Shown in pieces: positions 1 through 9,381 of a DNA stretch of 64,000 nt. Under the pieces are notes generated by a model. That model made no database searches. It was not told the origin of the DNA and saw only the letters and a list, made by a program, of their open reading frames with translations. The DNA is from Gimesia fumaroli (GTDB taxonomy: Bacteria > Planctomycetota > Planctomycetia > Planctomycetales > Planctomycetaceae). The position numbers and the translations under genes were made by a program. The stretch spans positions 4,501,164 through 4,565,163 of the forward strand of contig NZ_CP037452.1 in NCBI RefSeq assembly GCF_007754425.1, written 5' to 3'. The first letter of the stretch is position 1. Each line of letters opens with the position of its first letter.

Positions 1-1779
1 CAACCAGATCGAATTCAATCGCAGTCCCGGAATACCGCCGGCGTTGGCTGCCTGAATGGTGAGCGTCTGCTGGCCCGCTTTCAGTTCCAGTGTTCCCACG
101 GATCGCTTGAGAAACACATTCTGGCTCGTGCTCATCGGCAGCTCACAGTTGAGCTTCGACTTACCGACTGATATTTCCAGCGTCCCTGCGGCAGGCGAGG
201 CATCTCGATACCCGTAACTCAACTCCACCGTATATCGCCCCGGCTTCAGCACATCCAGTTGCCAGGTCGCACTGCCGGCGTTCGATTTCCAGCCGTCGAT
301 CGTATCCCAGTCGTAGCCGTCAAACGAATATTCCAGCCCGTCCCCTTTGAGAATCGCCCAGCTCGGCTGCAGTTCCACAACCGGTTCCTCGGAATCGCCC
401 ACCGGAATCGCCGCCGGCTGATAGACTTGGCCCTCGGTCACATCATCAAACCAGCGCAAGAATTCGTTCCGCAGTCGTGATGCTACCTCGGGGTACTTCC
501 GTGAGACATCTTTCGTCTCTCCCGGGTCCGCCTGCAGATCATATAATTTTCCCGCCGGCTCCTGCTGTTTCTGTTTTCCTTGCGGATCATGGCCCACCAG
601 CTTGAACCGTTCGCCGTGAATGGACCAGCGGTGCCACGGGTTCGGCGTATAACGATCCCACGTATGATACAGATATTCGTGTGGAGATTTTCCCGCCCCC
701 TGTTCCATCAGCGGCAGGATCGATTTCCCATCCAGCTTGATTCCCTGGGGAACCGGCACACCCGCCAGTTGACAGAACGTCGGAAACAGGTCGGTCTGGG
801 CGACCATCGCATCGGTCTTTTTTCCTGCCGGGAAATGGCCCGGCCAACGCACCACAAACGGCACTCGGGTCCCGCCTTCGTAGGCACTCGCTTTACCCCC
901 TTTGAGTCCCGCTTTAAATGCCCGGCTGACGCCGCCATTGTCACTGGTGAAGATCACGACCGTCTCCTGCTCCAGCCCCAGCTTCTTGACCGATTGCAGC
1001 AACCGGTTCAGATTTTGATCAATGCGTTCGACCATCGCATATATCCGCGCTTCGCGCAGGGGCAGTCCCTTCGCCAGATATTGTTCGATCAGCTTATCCC
1101 CTTCCGGCTGTCCGAAATGAGAGGTATCCAATAAGAAAGGCGAATGCGGTGCGTTATACGCGACATAACAGAAGAACGGTTTATCTTTGTACTCGGTGAT
1201 GAAATCAATGGCCGCGTTGGTAAACAGGTCGGTCACATAACCGCGGGTCTCGACCGGCTGCCCGTTGACAACGACCTGATCCGGGTTCGTATAACGTTCA
1301 ATGTGTCCGTGATAATGACCGAAGAAATGGTCGAAGCCCCTTCGGTGCGGCTGATATTGCGCATAGCGTCCCAAGTGCCATTTCCCAAACAGTCCCGTCT
1401 TGTAACCGGCTGACTGCAGGACCTGCGCGATCGTCGTCTCATCCTGTCCCAGCGTGTCACCGCCAAACCGGGTGTTATACAGGCCCGTCCGCAGATAATG
1501 CCGCCCCGTCATCAGCCCGGCCCGCGTCGGCGCACAAACCATATTCGCGTAGAACCGCGTAAAAGTGACTCCTTCCGCGGCCATCCGGTCAATGGTCGGC
1601 GTTTCTATGAGTTTATTGCCGGAAATGCCCGTATCCCAATACCCCTGATCATCGGTCATCACCAGAATGATATTCGGCTGCCGTGATTTTTCTTTCGCTT
1701 GCAGAGCATTTCCACGATCACAGACCAGGCAACAAACAAATACAAACAGCGAAGTCAAATAGAAACGATGTACGTTCAT
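1..1779 (-). CDS. Secreted sulfatase (arylsulfatase type), 3' end cut by window edge
   Basis: Hydrolyses sulfate esters, probably on polysaccharides outside the cytoplasm. My reading of the minus strand gives 593 codons with no stop before base 1, so the C-terminus is missing. An N-terminal hydrophobic signal sequence (about residues 5-20) precedes the metal-binding motif VMTDDQG near residue 40. The sulfatase signature CAPTRAG has Cys82, which family enzymes convert to formylglycine; the KWHLG motif follows. After the catalytic domain, about the last 100 visible residues look like a beta-rich accessory domain (GRYTVELSYGYRD). The ATG at 1779 is the only sensible start before the signal peptide; its ribosome site is weak. 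It is last in a minus-strand cluster, 38 bases after the isomerase gene. Confidence 0.93.
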   Translation of the reverse strand, partial: MNVHRFYLTSLFVFVCCLVCDRGNALQAKEKSRQPNIILVMTDDQGYWDTGISGNKLIETPTIDRMAAEGVTFTRFYANMVCAPTRAGLMTGRHYLRTGLYNTRFGGDTLGQDETTIAQVLQSAGYKTGLFGKWHLGRYAQYQPHRRGFDHFFGHYHGHIERYTNPDQVVVNGQPVETRGYVTDLFTNAAIDFITEYKDKPFFCYVAYNAPHSPFLLDTSHFGQPEGDKLIEQYLAKGLPLREARIYAMVERIDQNLNRLLQSVKKLGLEQETVVIFTSDNGGVSRAFKAGLKGGKASAYEGGTRVPFVVRWPGHFPAGKKTDAMVAQTDLFPTFCQLAGVPVPQGIKLDGKSILPLMEQGAGKSPHEYLYHTWDRYTPNPWHRWSIHGERFKLVGHDPQGKQKQQEPAGKLYDLQADPGETKDVSRKYPEVASRLRNEFLRWFDDVTEGQVYQPAAIPVGDSEEPVVELQPSWAILKGDGLEYSFDGYDWDTIDGWKSNAGSATWQLDVLKPGRYTVELSYGYRDASPAAGTLEISVGKSKLNCELPMSTSQNVFLKRSVGTLELKAGQQTLTIQAANAGGIPGLRLNSIWL

Positions 1780-1817
1780 AGGTCGGATTCACTTTCTCGA
1801 TTTGATTGATTCGTTTT

Positions 1818-2759
1818 TTACGCCTGCTTCAGACACTTTTCCAGATATGCCCGCGACCTGTTAATCTCGGCAGTCACCTGCTCGGCAGTCGGCAGAATCG
1901 GAATGCCGCGCGGTACCGGATGCATGAAGATTTCCGTCCGGCCCTGGTAGTTGATCTTTTTGAGGGCCGCTAAGAGCGGCACGAAATTCAAATCACCGCG
2001 GCCCGGCAGTTGTAACAGTTCCTGCTCCTTAGGCAGTTTCTTGATACACCCCATGCCATGCTGCCAGCCCTGAAAATGCACTAGTCGCTCATCCAAATCC
2101 GTAATCAGTTTTCCGATCATCTCCGGGTTCTGCTCCAGATGATAGGGCGCTAATGCGATCCCGAAGTTCTTTGCCGGCAGCGCGTCCATCAGCCAGCGTT
2201 GGGTATCGGGATCGTTAATCAAACCGCCGCCATGATTTTCCAGACCGATGATCACGCCCTTTTCAGCTGCCGCGTCCACGTGCGGCTTCAGTTTTTCTGC
2301 GAACTTCTTGATTGCCGCCTTCAGCTCGGCCCCTTTCAATCCTTTCGGGCCGCCACTGTTGCAGATCACCATATCGCCGCCCAGCTGTTGGACCAGATCC
2401 ATCTCCCCCTGCATGTTAAACAGGCCGTACTTGAAACAGGTGAAGCTCCCCAGTTTGACGTTGTACTTATTAAACAGCTGCTTTGTTTTTTCAACACCCA
2501 GTTCGTCGATCTGCTCCCGCTGATTACCGTGCCGCTCGGCCCAGATTTCCAGATACTCGGCACCGGTCTTAGGGACTTCCTGCAGAATCGTCTCCAGTGG
2601 CAGCTTCCCGTACATGCAGGAGGCAACAATGTAATTCAGTTGAAACGGCCGGGAAGAACCGTCTGTCCCCGCCGCCAGCACATTCCCGATCAAACCTGTT
2701 GAGCATACACTACCTATTAGCTGTTTATTAAAATCACGGCGAGTCAGTTGTTCGAACAT
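1818..2759 (-). CDS. Sugar phosphate isomerase/epimerase-like TIM-barrel protein
   Basis: 313 residues. A Tat-type start (TRRDFNKQ then a hydrophobic stretch) suggests export. The body fits the xylose isomerase-like TIM barrel (AP endonuclease family 2 fold): EYLEIWAERHG, IGLENHGGG and TEIFMHPVPRG supply the acidic and His residues that bind a divalent metal in this superfamily. The substrate cannot be read from sequence. It lies 39 bases downstream of the PhyH-like gene and 38 upstream of the sulfatase, so the three are probably co-transcribed. Known relatives act on ketoses, inosose or hydroxypyruvate; which applies here is open. Confidence 0.85.
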   Translation of the reverse strand: MFEQLTRRDFNKQLIGSVCSTGLIGNVLAAGTDGSSRPFQLNYIVASCMYGKLPLETILQEVPKTGAEYLEIWAERHGNQREQIDELGVEKTKQLFNKYNVKLGSFTCFKYGLFNMQGEMDLVQQLGGDMVICNSGGPKGLKGAELKAAIKKFAEKLKPHVDAAAEKGVIIGLENHGGGLINDPDTQRWLMDALPAKNFGIALAPYHLEQNPEMIGKLITDLDERLVHFQGWQHGMGCIKKLPKEQELLQLPGRGDLNFVPLLAALKKINYQGRTEIFMHPVPRGIPILPTAEQVTAEINRSRAYLEKCLKQA

Positions 2760-2798
2760 GCGTCTGTCTCTCTCTAAAGAAGTCTGTCTGATCTCGGA

Positions 2799-3557
<759 letters not shown>

Positions 3558-3726
3558 CGTTTCTCCTTTACCGTGATCGAAATTCACAGCGGCCTACTAG
3601 ACTGTATCCAGTTTTAATGAAGCGTCTCCAAGGCCATTTGAACCGAGTATATTCTGAAACACGCTATACTAAAATGTGATGCGATCTGGCGTTTCTTAAT
3701 TCGAACTGTCGTTAACTATGACGTAT

Positions 3727-3957
3727 AACCGGGGCTAACGCCCTGCGGCTAATTAGGCTGTCCTGTTGTCGAAGTCCTGAAAGTAAAAGTAACAGCACAC
3801 CGTCGACCATAGAGTATTTTTAGATGGCTACCACCGTACACCTCAAAATCAGGATCAGAACTATTATATAAATGCTACCAACACCGTGCGGCTGATCCGG
3901 TTTCTGGTAACTTTCCAACCGGAATAACCTATTAGCCGAAGGGCGTTAGCCCCGGTT
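3727..3957. repeat. MITE/REP-like element with 30-bp inverted ends
   Basis: The left arm (3727-3757) and right arm (3928-3957) are reverse complements except for one mismatch and one extra base. The shared core reads AACCGGGGCTAACGCCCT, and GGGC-TAAC-GCCC inside each arm could itself fold. The 170 bases between the arms hold no ORF. A smaller inverted pair, CCGGTT/AACCGG, lies just inside the right arm (about 3898-3922). The layout fits a non-autonomous mobile element or a paired REP-type repeat. I found no second copy in this window and no transposase, so the class is inferred. Confidence 0.75.
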
Positions 3958-3998
3958 CCTCCTATTTGCTAAGACGAGTTCGATTTACGAATCACTTC

Positions 3999-5327
3999 TT
4001 AAGTATCTTTGATCTCGTAACCGGCCCGCTGTTCGCGTTTGAGCCAGGCATTGGCTTCGTCGTCGCCGACGAACTGTTCCTGCTGCGGATCCCAGGTCAG
4101 TTTGCGCCCCAGGCGTTGTGAGATATTGCCGATGTGACACACACTCACTGAACGGTGCTGGTTCTCGACACTGGAGATCGGCGTTTCCCGCGTTTCAATG
4201 CAGTCGAAGAAGTTCCCCATGTGATTCACAATCGCATCCAGCTTGCCCATCCGGGGCGGACGTGAAAGATTGTCATGACCATAAACGTTGAACTTCTCGC
4301 GGGGCAGCGGATTCTTCGCCAGATCTTCCACCGGCTTGCCGGCGATGGTTCCCCGGTTCACGAACATTCGCCCTTTGTCCCCCTCGAACATCACGCCCGT
4401 TCGTCCGGTGTCGTTGACTTCCAGAATGACGCCGTTTGCATAGCGGGCCTTCAAATGATAATCGAGGGCCACGTTAAAACCGTTCTCTACATTCGGAAAT
4501 GTCGCCGTCCCTTCAATGTCGACCGGACCGGAATCCTGCATGCCGGCGCCCCACTGTGCGATATCAATGTGATGTGCGCCCCAGTCGGTCATCTGTCCGC
4601 CCGAATATTCATACCACCAGCGGAACGTATAATGACAACGTTCCTTGATGTAAGGCACATCGGGCGTCTGTCCCTGCCATAGATCCCAATTCAGAACCGA
4701 AGGCACGGGCTCGGGCTTAAACGGACCGCCGGTCTTGTTTTTACTGAGCGTCACGGTCACTTTTTTCAAGTTCCCGATCCGTCCGTCATGCACCATTTCC
4801 ACGGCTTGACGAAAACGATGATCGCTCCGCTGCCAGGTTCCTACCTGCACTACTGCTTTGGTTTCCTTGACGACTTTATTGAGAATCTTGCCTTCATCTA
4901 CCGTCAGCGTCAGCGGCTTTTCACAGTAGACGTCTTTGCCGGCCCGACAGGCGTCGATCAGCATTTTGGTATGCCAGTGATCGGGGGCGCCAATCGTCAC
5001 GACATCAATGTCTGCCTTCTCCAGCATTTCGCGATAGTCTTCAAACAGGGTCGCTTTGCCGCCAAACTGCTTGCGAGCTTTCTCGGCAATCTCCCGATCA
5101 ACGTCGGCAATCGCCACAATGTCGCCATACTCTTGTGCCTTATCAGCGATCACCGATCCCTGATACCGCATTCCGATCGAGCCGATTTTCAATCTCTCGT
5201 TCGGATTGCGTGACTTCTCTGCGGCCCGTGCCGTATTCACAAAAACGCCCGGCGCAATACAGGCCAAAGGCAACCCGGCTATTGCTGTTTTAACAAACGT
5301 TCGACGAGATAGTTTCTGTGACGACAT
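3999..5327 (-). CDS. Gfo/Idh/MocA family oxidoreductase with Tat signal
   Basis: 442 residues. The N-terminus has a twin-arginine signal (SRRTFVK followed by a hydrophobic stretch ending TARA), so the protein is probably exported folded with its nucleotide. A Rossmann domain follows (KIGSIGMRYQGS, VAIADVD), with the family motif YCEKPLT and a C-terminal alpha/beta substrate domain containing TDWGAHHIDIAQWG. Expected chemistry is NAD(P)-dependent oxidation or reduction of a sugar or inositol derivative. The ATG at 5327 is chosen over one at 5360 because CAGGAGAG sits just before it. It lies 42 bases after the PfpI-like gene and probably shares its transcript. Confidence 0.92.
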   Translation of the reverse strand: MSSQKLSRRTFVKTAIAGLPLACIAPGVFVNTARAAEKSRNPNERLKIGSIGMRYQGSVIADKAQEYGDIVAIADVDREIAEKARKQFGGKATLFEDYREMLEKADIDVVTIGAPDHWHTKMLIDACRAGKDVYCEKPLTLTVDEGKILNKVVKETKAVVQVGTWQRSDHRFRQAVEMVHDGRIGNLKKVTVTLSKNKTGGPFKPEPVPSVLNWDLWQGQTPDVPYIKERCHYTFRWWYEYSGGQMTDWGAHHIDIAQWGAGMQDSGPVDIEGTATFPNVENGFNVALDYHLKARYANGVILEVNDTGRTGVMFEGDKGRMFVNRGTIAGKPVEDLAKNPLPREKFNVYGHDNLSRPPRMGKLDAIVNHMGNFFDCIETRETPISSVENQHRSVSVCHIGNISQRLGRKLTWDPQQEQFVGDDEANAWLKREQRAGYEIKDT

Positions 5328-5369
5328 CGCTCTCTCCTGTTTATGACTTTTTGAATTCAAGACAATTTT

Positions 5370-5933
5370 CTAAAACTGGTCGCGTGCTTCATCCAGCATC
5401 TTCATCCACGGACCAATATATTGGCCATGATCGTGATAGGTACGACCGCTGACCATGTTCCCATCAATCACGCACGGTTCATTCACAAAAATGCCGCCAC
5501 AGACTTCCAGGTCAAACTGGCACTTCGGCACAGTCGCCATCCGCCGGCCTTTCACACAACCGGCGCGAGCCGGTATTTCTACGCCGTGACAGACGGAGGC
5601 AACGGGTTTATTTTTTTCGAAGAAATGCTGGGTGATCCGAATCAGGTCCTCATCGTCGCGAATATATTCCGGGGCACGGCCCCCGCTGAAGAAGATTCCC
5701 AGGTATTCTTCCTCTTTAATATCCTTAAACGCGATATCCGCCTGAATCGTATAGCCTTCCCACTCTTTGGTGATCGTCCAGCCCGGTTTCACTTCATGCA
5801 GCACCATCTGATACAGACGCTTTTCCGGGGCCGCCACAACCGGTTCGTAGCCCCCTTCGATCAAACGATAATAGGGGTAAAGTGTGTCTACGGTTTCAGT
5901 TGCATCGCCAACGATGATTAACACCCTGTTCAT
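5370..5933 (-). CDS. DJ-1/PfpI family protein
   Basis: 187 residues, normal length for the family. The glutamine-amidotransferase-like fold is indicated by FFSGGRAPEYIRDD (acidic residue and glycine turn) and by the nucleophile elbow ASVCHGVEIPARAG with its reactive Cys. Family members include glyoxalases, deglycase-like proteins and peptidases; the sequence alone does not separate these. AGAAGG lies upstream of the ATG at 5933. It is the first gene of the minus-strand cluster running to the sulfatase. Confidence 0.88.
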   Translation of the reverse strand: MNRVLIIVGDATETVDTLYPYYRLIEGGYEPVVAAPEKRLYQMVLHEVKPGWTITKEWEGYTIQADIAFKDIKEEEYLGIFFSGGRAPEYIRDDEDLIRITQHFFEKNKPVASVCHGVEIPARAGCVKGRRMATVPKCQFDLEVCGGIFVNEPCVIDGNMVSGRTYHDHGQYIGPWMKMLDEARDQF

Positions 5934-6241
5934 TCAAACCATTCCTTCTACGTAAATTTCTAAGCATTGAACTGGTTTCCATTCTACAATCGAATCCAGC
6001 CCGGTCATTACGGATTTCCATAAACATTATCATGTTTTGCGTACATTTTCAGCGTCAATCACACGAGATACCACACAATTCGCGAACTCCCTTCGTGTAC
6101 GTTAAAAACCATGCGTATTCACGATTCATCGCTCAACCGGAAATCTCTGGTCAGAACGACTCCTGGAGCGTTCGATCAAAGGCATGAATTTCGGCGCGAT
6201 TCCTGCCTGATCGAAATATTTCAAATATCAGTCGCCGTACC
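5934..6241. other. Intergenic, no gene seen
   Basis: This gap separates the zinc-protease gene from the PfpI gene, both on the minus strand, so it should hold the cluster promoter. I see no conserved ORF, clear terminator or strong promoter match. Confidence 0.5.
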
Positions 6242-7357
6242 TCATTTGATCAACTGATACCCCGTGCGTGATGTCCGGTACTTGATCTCATGCGCGCTCT
6301 TCAGTCCGCGGCTTTTGCCGTCACCGGTCATCGTTCCGTTTTCGCAACAAGCGACGACTTTCAACACCCCCTTCGCCTGCACGCTCACCGGCTCGCTAAT
6401 CGTGATCTCGAAAGTCCCATCTTTCTCAACACGGGCCACGTATGGCTTTTGGAAATATTGGGTTTGCACATCAGGTGCCGTGTCGTAAACAATAACGCTA
6501 TGCGCCGGGACATTCGATGTAATACGTCCGGTCAGATGTGCCACCCGTTTCTGGCGATCATTCTTAACGGCGATGTCATGCCATTTGACCTTGGGAATCA
6601 TATAGCGACGCTGTGCTGTCCCCGTAAATAACGGAAGCTTCCACAGAATCGCTGCTGAAGCTTCCGTAACATAACCCCGCTCTTCCTTATTTTTCATCAC
6701 TCTGCGATAGTTGGCGATGGTCGCCCCCATCAAAGGCATCCCTAGATCGCGTTTGATGAGTGGGCCATTGTGCGGAAGCCCGAGTGCATGACCGAATTCG
6801 TGGATGGTGCCCTTCAAAGTCAATTCTTTCAGAAACGGTTTCGCCAACTTGTCCTCCGGGGATATTTCTCCCGGCAGATTTGTATAGTTGACCTGTGACA
6901 ATCCTCCTGCAGCCGCGCTCCCCGAGCCCAGATAACTGCTGTACTTCAATGGAGGATCACCCACATAAACCCAAACCCACCAAACGTCTAATGTTTTGGG
7001 AATCTTATATTTCTGCATTGCCAATAGCTTACCTTTTCGCGACAGGTTTCCGTCCTTCAATGGAAATTTTCCACTCGCCAGAGTTTCAGGCGATTTGACG
7101 AATAAAATCTTCACGCTGCCATCGGTGTTTCGCTGAAAGATTTGCTCACGTTTTGGCGGGTAGTCCCATACTTTCATCCACTTCACCAGCATCGCTTCCG
7201 TGTAGTCAGCGACCTGTGTCAATCGTCTGGAGACACCAGCCGGAGCATCAACGTCTGCCGGGGTTAAGAAGACCATCTGAACCTTGGGCATTTTTGGCTG
7301 GCCAAAGGCCGAAATGGGGAAAAAAAGTAATAGAACAGATAACAAGAGATAGCGCAT
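6242..7357 (-). CDS. Secreted zinc metalloprotease-like protein (HExxHxxGxxH)
   Basis: 371 residues with a cleavable-looking signal peptide (MRYLLLSVLLLFFPISAFG). The motif HEFGHALGLPH (His186, Glu187, His190, His196) is the extended zinc-binding site of metzincin-type peptidases; a Met turn may be MGATIANY. The C-terminal third looks like a beta domain (VKNDRQKRVAHLTGRI, GTFEITISEPVS). The ATG at 7357 is chosen over 7390 because it directly precedes the signal peptide and has GAAGG upstream. The substrate is unknown. It is transcribed alone, between the XylR-like regulator and the catabolic cluster. Confidence 0.85.
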   Translation of the reverse strand: MRYLLLSVLLLFFPISAFGQPKMPKVQMVFLTPADVDAPAGVSRRLTQVADYTEAMLVKWMKVWDYPPKREQIFQRNTDGSVKILFVKSPETLASGKFPLKDGNLSRKGKLLAMQKYKIPKTLDVWWVWVYVGDPPLKYSSYLGSGSAAAGGLSQVNYTNLPGEISPEDKLAKPFLKELTLKGTIHEFGHALGLPHNGPLIKRDLGMPLMGATIANYRRVMKNKEERGYVTEASAAILWKLPLFTGTAQRRYMIPKVKWHDIAVKNDRQKRVAHLTGRITSNVPAHSVIVYDTAPDVQTQYFQKPYVARVEKDGTFEITISEPVSVQAKGVLKVVACCENGTMTGDGKSRGLKSAHEIKYRTSRTGYQLIK

Positions 7358-7557
7358 CGCTCTTTGCCTTCGAAACAGAATGAGGATCACACCTGACGAA
7401 GCAACTGTCCATTCATGTTAGCCGATCACACCAACGTAGCAAGGACAAAATCCACTTTGTAACGTTTTCAGATCTGTTGGAAAACAGCCCCCATTTGCGA
7501 AAGCCGCATGTATGCGTGGAAGCCAGACCGATGCGCACTTTTGAAACAATTCTGCGG

Positions 7558-8715
7558 CTAATGCATTTTCGCCCGATAGACGCCTGGCGTCTCGCCGATT
7601 TTTTCTTTGAACGTGGTACTGAAATGCTGTGCATGGCGAAAGCCGACCTTTTGTGATATTTGTGCCAGTGACAGATCGGTCGACGCCAACAGCTCCTTGG
7701 CTCGCTCCAGTTGCGTGCGGATGATCTCCGCTTTGGGAGAGCGACCGATGGCCGATTTCATCTGTCGTTCTAAAGCCGTCCGTGATAGCGGCACCGCATT
7801 CAGAATATCAGTTACCTGAATTCCCCCGCAGGCATTCTCGCGAATGAACCGTAGGGCCAGCGCCAACTCGGGGTTCTCCACGGCAACCACGTCCGAAGAT
7901 TGTCGCGTCACAATTCCCAGAGGATTAATCAGATAGGGTTCTTCCGGCGCCGGCTCCCCTTTCATCAGTCGACTCAATAGCGCCGCCGCCTCGTAGCCGA
8001 TGCGTGATGAATTAAACGCCACACTCGATAACGGCGGCCGCGCCATCATGCACAGGATCTCATCATTCTCCACCCCAACCACGGCCACTTCATCGGGTAC
8101 GGAAATCCCCGCCCGCTCGCAGGCATCCAACAACCAGAACCCCAATTGATCGGTACACGCCATGATCCCCACCGGCTTGGGTAAACCACGCAACCAGTTC
8201 GCCATCTGCTCCTGATGTTTTTCCCATTCGCGAGGGGCTTCCGAATCTTCCGATGCCGAAAAGGCGCTCACTTCATAGCCGGCATTCTGAATTGTCTGCA
8301 CGTAATTATCGCGGCGTTCTTCAAAATAGACTTCGATTCCGATTTCATACACGCCAAAGTGACGAATGCCCCGTTCCAGAAAATGCTCGGCAACCATCCG
8401 GCCCATGGCCCGGTTATCAATTCCCAGAAACGGAAAGTCATGCTTGAGCTTGGTCGAGCGCAGTTCGACCGTGGGAATTCCCGAAGCCGCGATCGCATCG
8501 GCGACTTCCTGGCTGATGGTACGACTCAGAATACCATCCCCTTTCCAGCGGGAAATCCAGTCCGGAATCTGCGAGTCCAGCGAACGCGGCATCATGAATA
8601 CAGACCATTCTTCATTCTTAGTAATATACTGGCGAATGCCGTTCAGTAACCCTCGTCCGTGGGAACGCGACGTTTCAATGAACAGGGCAACGTGAGGAAT
8701 TGACGAACGGGGCAT
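7558..8715 (-). CDS. XylR-type AraC family transcriptional regulator
   Basis: 385 residues. Residues about 5-270 form a LacI/periplasmic-binding-protein-like sensor domain (FLGIDNRAMGRMVAEHF, VPDEVAVVGVENDE), and the C-terminal 110 residues form an AraC helix-turn-helix pair ending in DLSLAQISQKVGFRHAQHFS. This is the architecture of the xylose regulator XylR, where sugar binding controls DNA binding. Planctomycetes have many of these, often near sulfatase or sugar genes, so it may control the cluster to its left. That is inference. Start: an in-frame ATG at 8805 exists, but the 8715 start matches the family N-terminus (PHVALFIETSR). Neither has a strong ribosome site. Confidence 0.9.
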   Translation of the reverse strand: MPRSSIPHVALFIETSRSHGRGLLNGIRQYITKNEEWSVFMMPRSLDSQIPDWISRWKGDGILSRTISQEVADAIAASGIPTVELRSTKLKHDFPFLGIDNRAMGRMVAEHFLERGIRHFGVYEIGIEVYFEERRDNYVQTIQNAGYEVSAFSASEDSEAPREWEKHQEQMANWLRGLPKPVGIMACTDQLGFWLLDACERAGISVPDEVAVVGVENDEILCMMARPPLSSVAFNSSRIGYEAAALLSRLMKGEPAPEEPYLINPLGIVTRQSSDVVAVENPELALALRFIRENACGGIQVTDILNAVPLSRTALERQMKSAIGRSPKAEIIRTQLERAKELLASTDLSLAQISQKVGFRHAQHFSTTFKEKIGETPGVYRAKMH

Positions 8716-8898
8716 GGAAGAAACCAATGTGAATTCAGCAACAGTAAAGCGGCAGTTTCCGCTAATTTCAATTATTCTTTTACAGCAAGTCTGTTTTCTG
8801 TTCAATCATGATCGAAACCGATCTCAGGAGTTCGTACAATACACGACAATATCCTCTCGCTCTACAGCTTTGATAAGAATAGACCAGGAAAGGCTTTC

Positions 8899-9360
8899 GT
8901 GGATTACTTGATTAAACAGGCGTTACCGGAAGATTTTCTGGCTGTCGCAGCGCTCGACCGCACTGCCTGGCCTGAAGAACCAGACACGTTCATTCCCGAC
9001 GGCGAACACGCCTGGCGGCTCTGGTGTGAATACGCGACCGTATTAATTGCCACGACCACCAATGAAAGCCAGAACCAGACGGTGGCAGGCGCACTATTGA
9101 TGTTTCCCACCAATACGGGGGAAACGTTCCTGCATAAAATCATGGTGCACTCCGAATTTCGCGGCCAGGGAATCGGATCAGCGTTGATGAAACAGGCGCT
9201 GCAAAATGCAGATCAGGTAGTTCTGCTCACGGTGAACCCGGATAACAAACCGGCGGTCCGGCTGTATGAAAGTTTCGGCTTTCAGATCAGAACCCGGATT
9301 GACGGCTACTATCGCCCGCACGAACATCGACTCTTAATGGAATTTCAACCCTCAACATAA
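8899..9360 (+). CDS. GNAT family N-acetyltransferase
   Basis: 153 residues. The acetyl-CoA-binding motif is SEFRGQGIGSALMKQAL (R-x-x-G-x-G/A), followed by NKPAVRLYESFGF, the usual GNAT C-terminal strand and helix. The start codon is GTG at 8899 with AGGAAAGG about six bases upstream. It ends 21 bases before glpD and may be co-transcribed, although a functional link is not evident. The acetylated substrate is unknown. Confidence 0.88.
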   Translation: MDYLIKQALPEDFLAVAALDRTAWPEEPDTFIPDGEHAWRLWCEYATVLIATTTNESQNQTVAGALLMFPTNTGETFLHKIMVHSEFRGQGIGSALMKQALQNADQVVLLTVNPDNKPAVRLYESFGFQIRTRIDGYYRPHEHRLLMEFQPST

Positions 9361-9381
9361 ACTTTCGCAGAGGAATACGCG

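Noticed and set aside
2199-2702. Open frame on the plus strand opposite the isomerase-like gene
   Set aside because: Antisense shadow with low-quality peptide; the minus-strand protein has Tat signal and family motifs.
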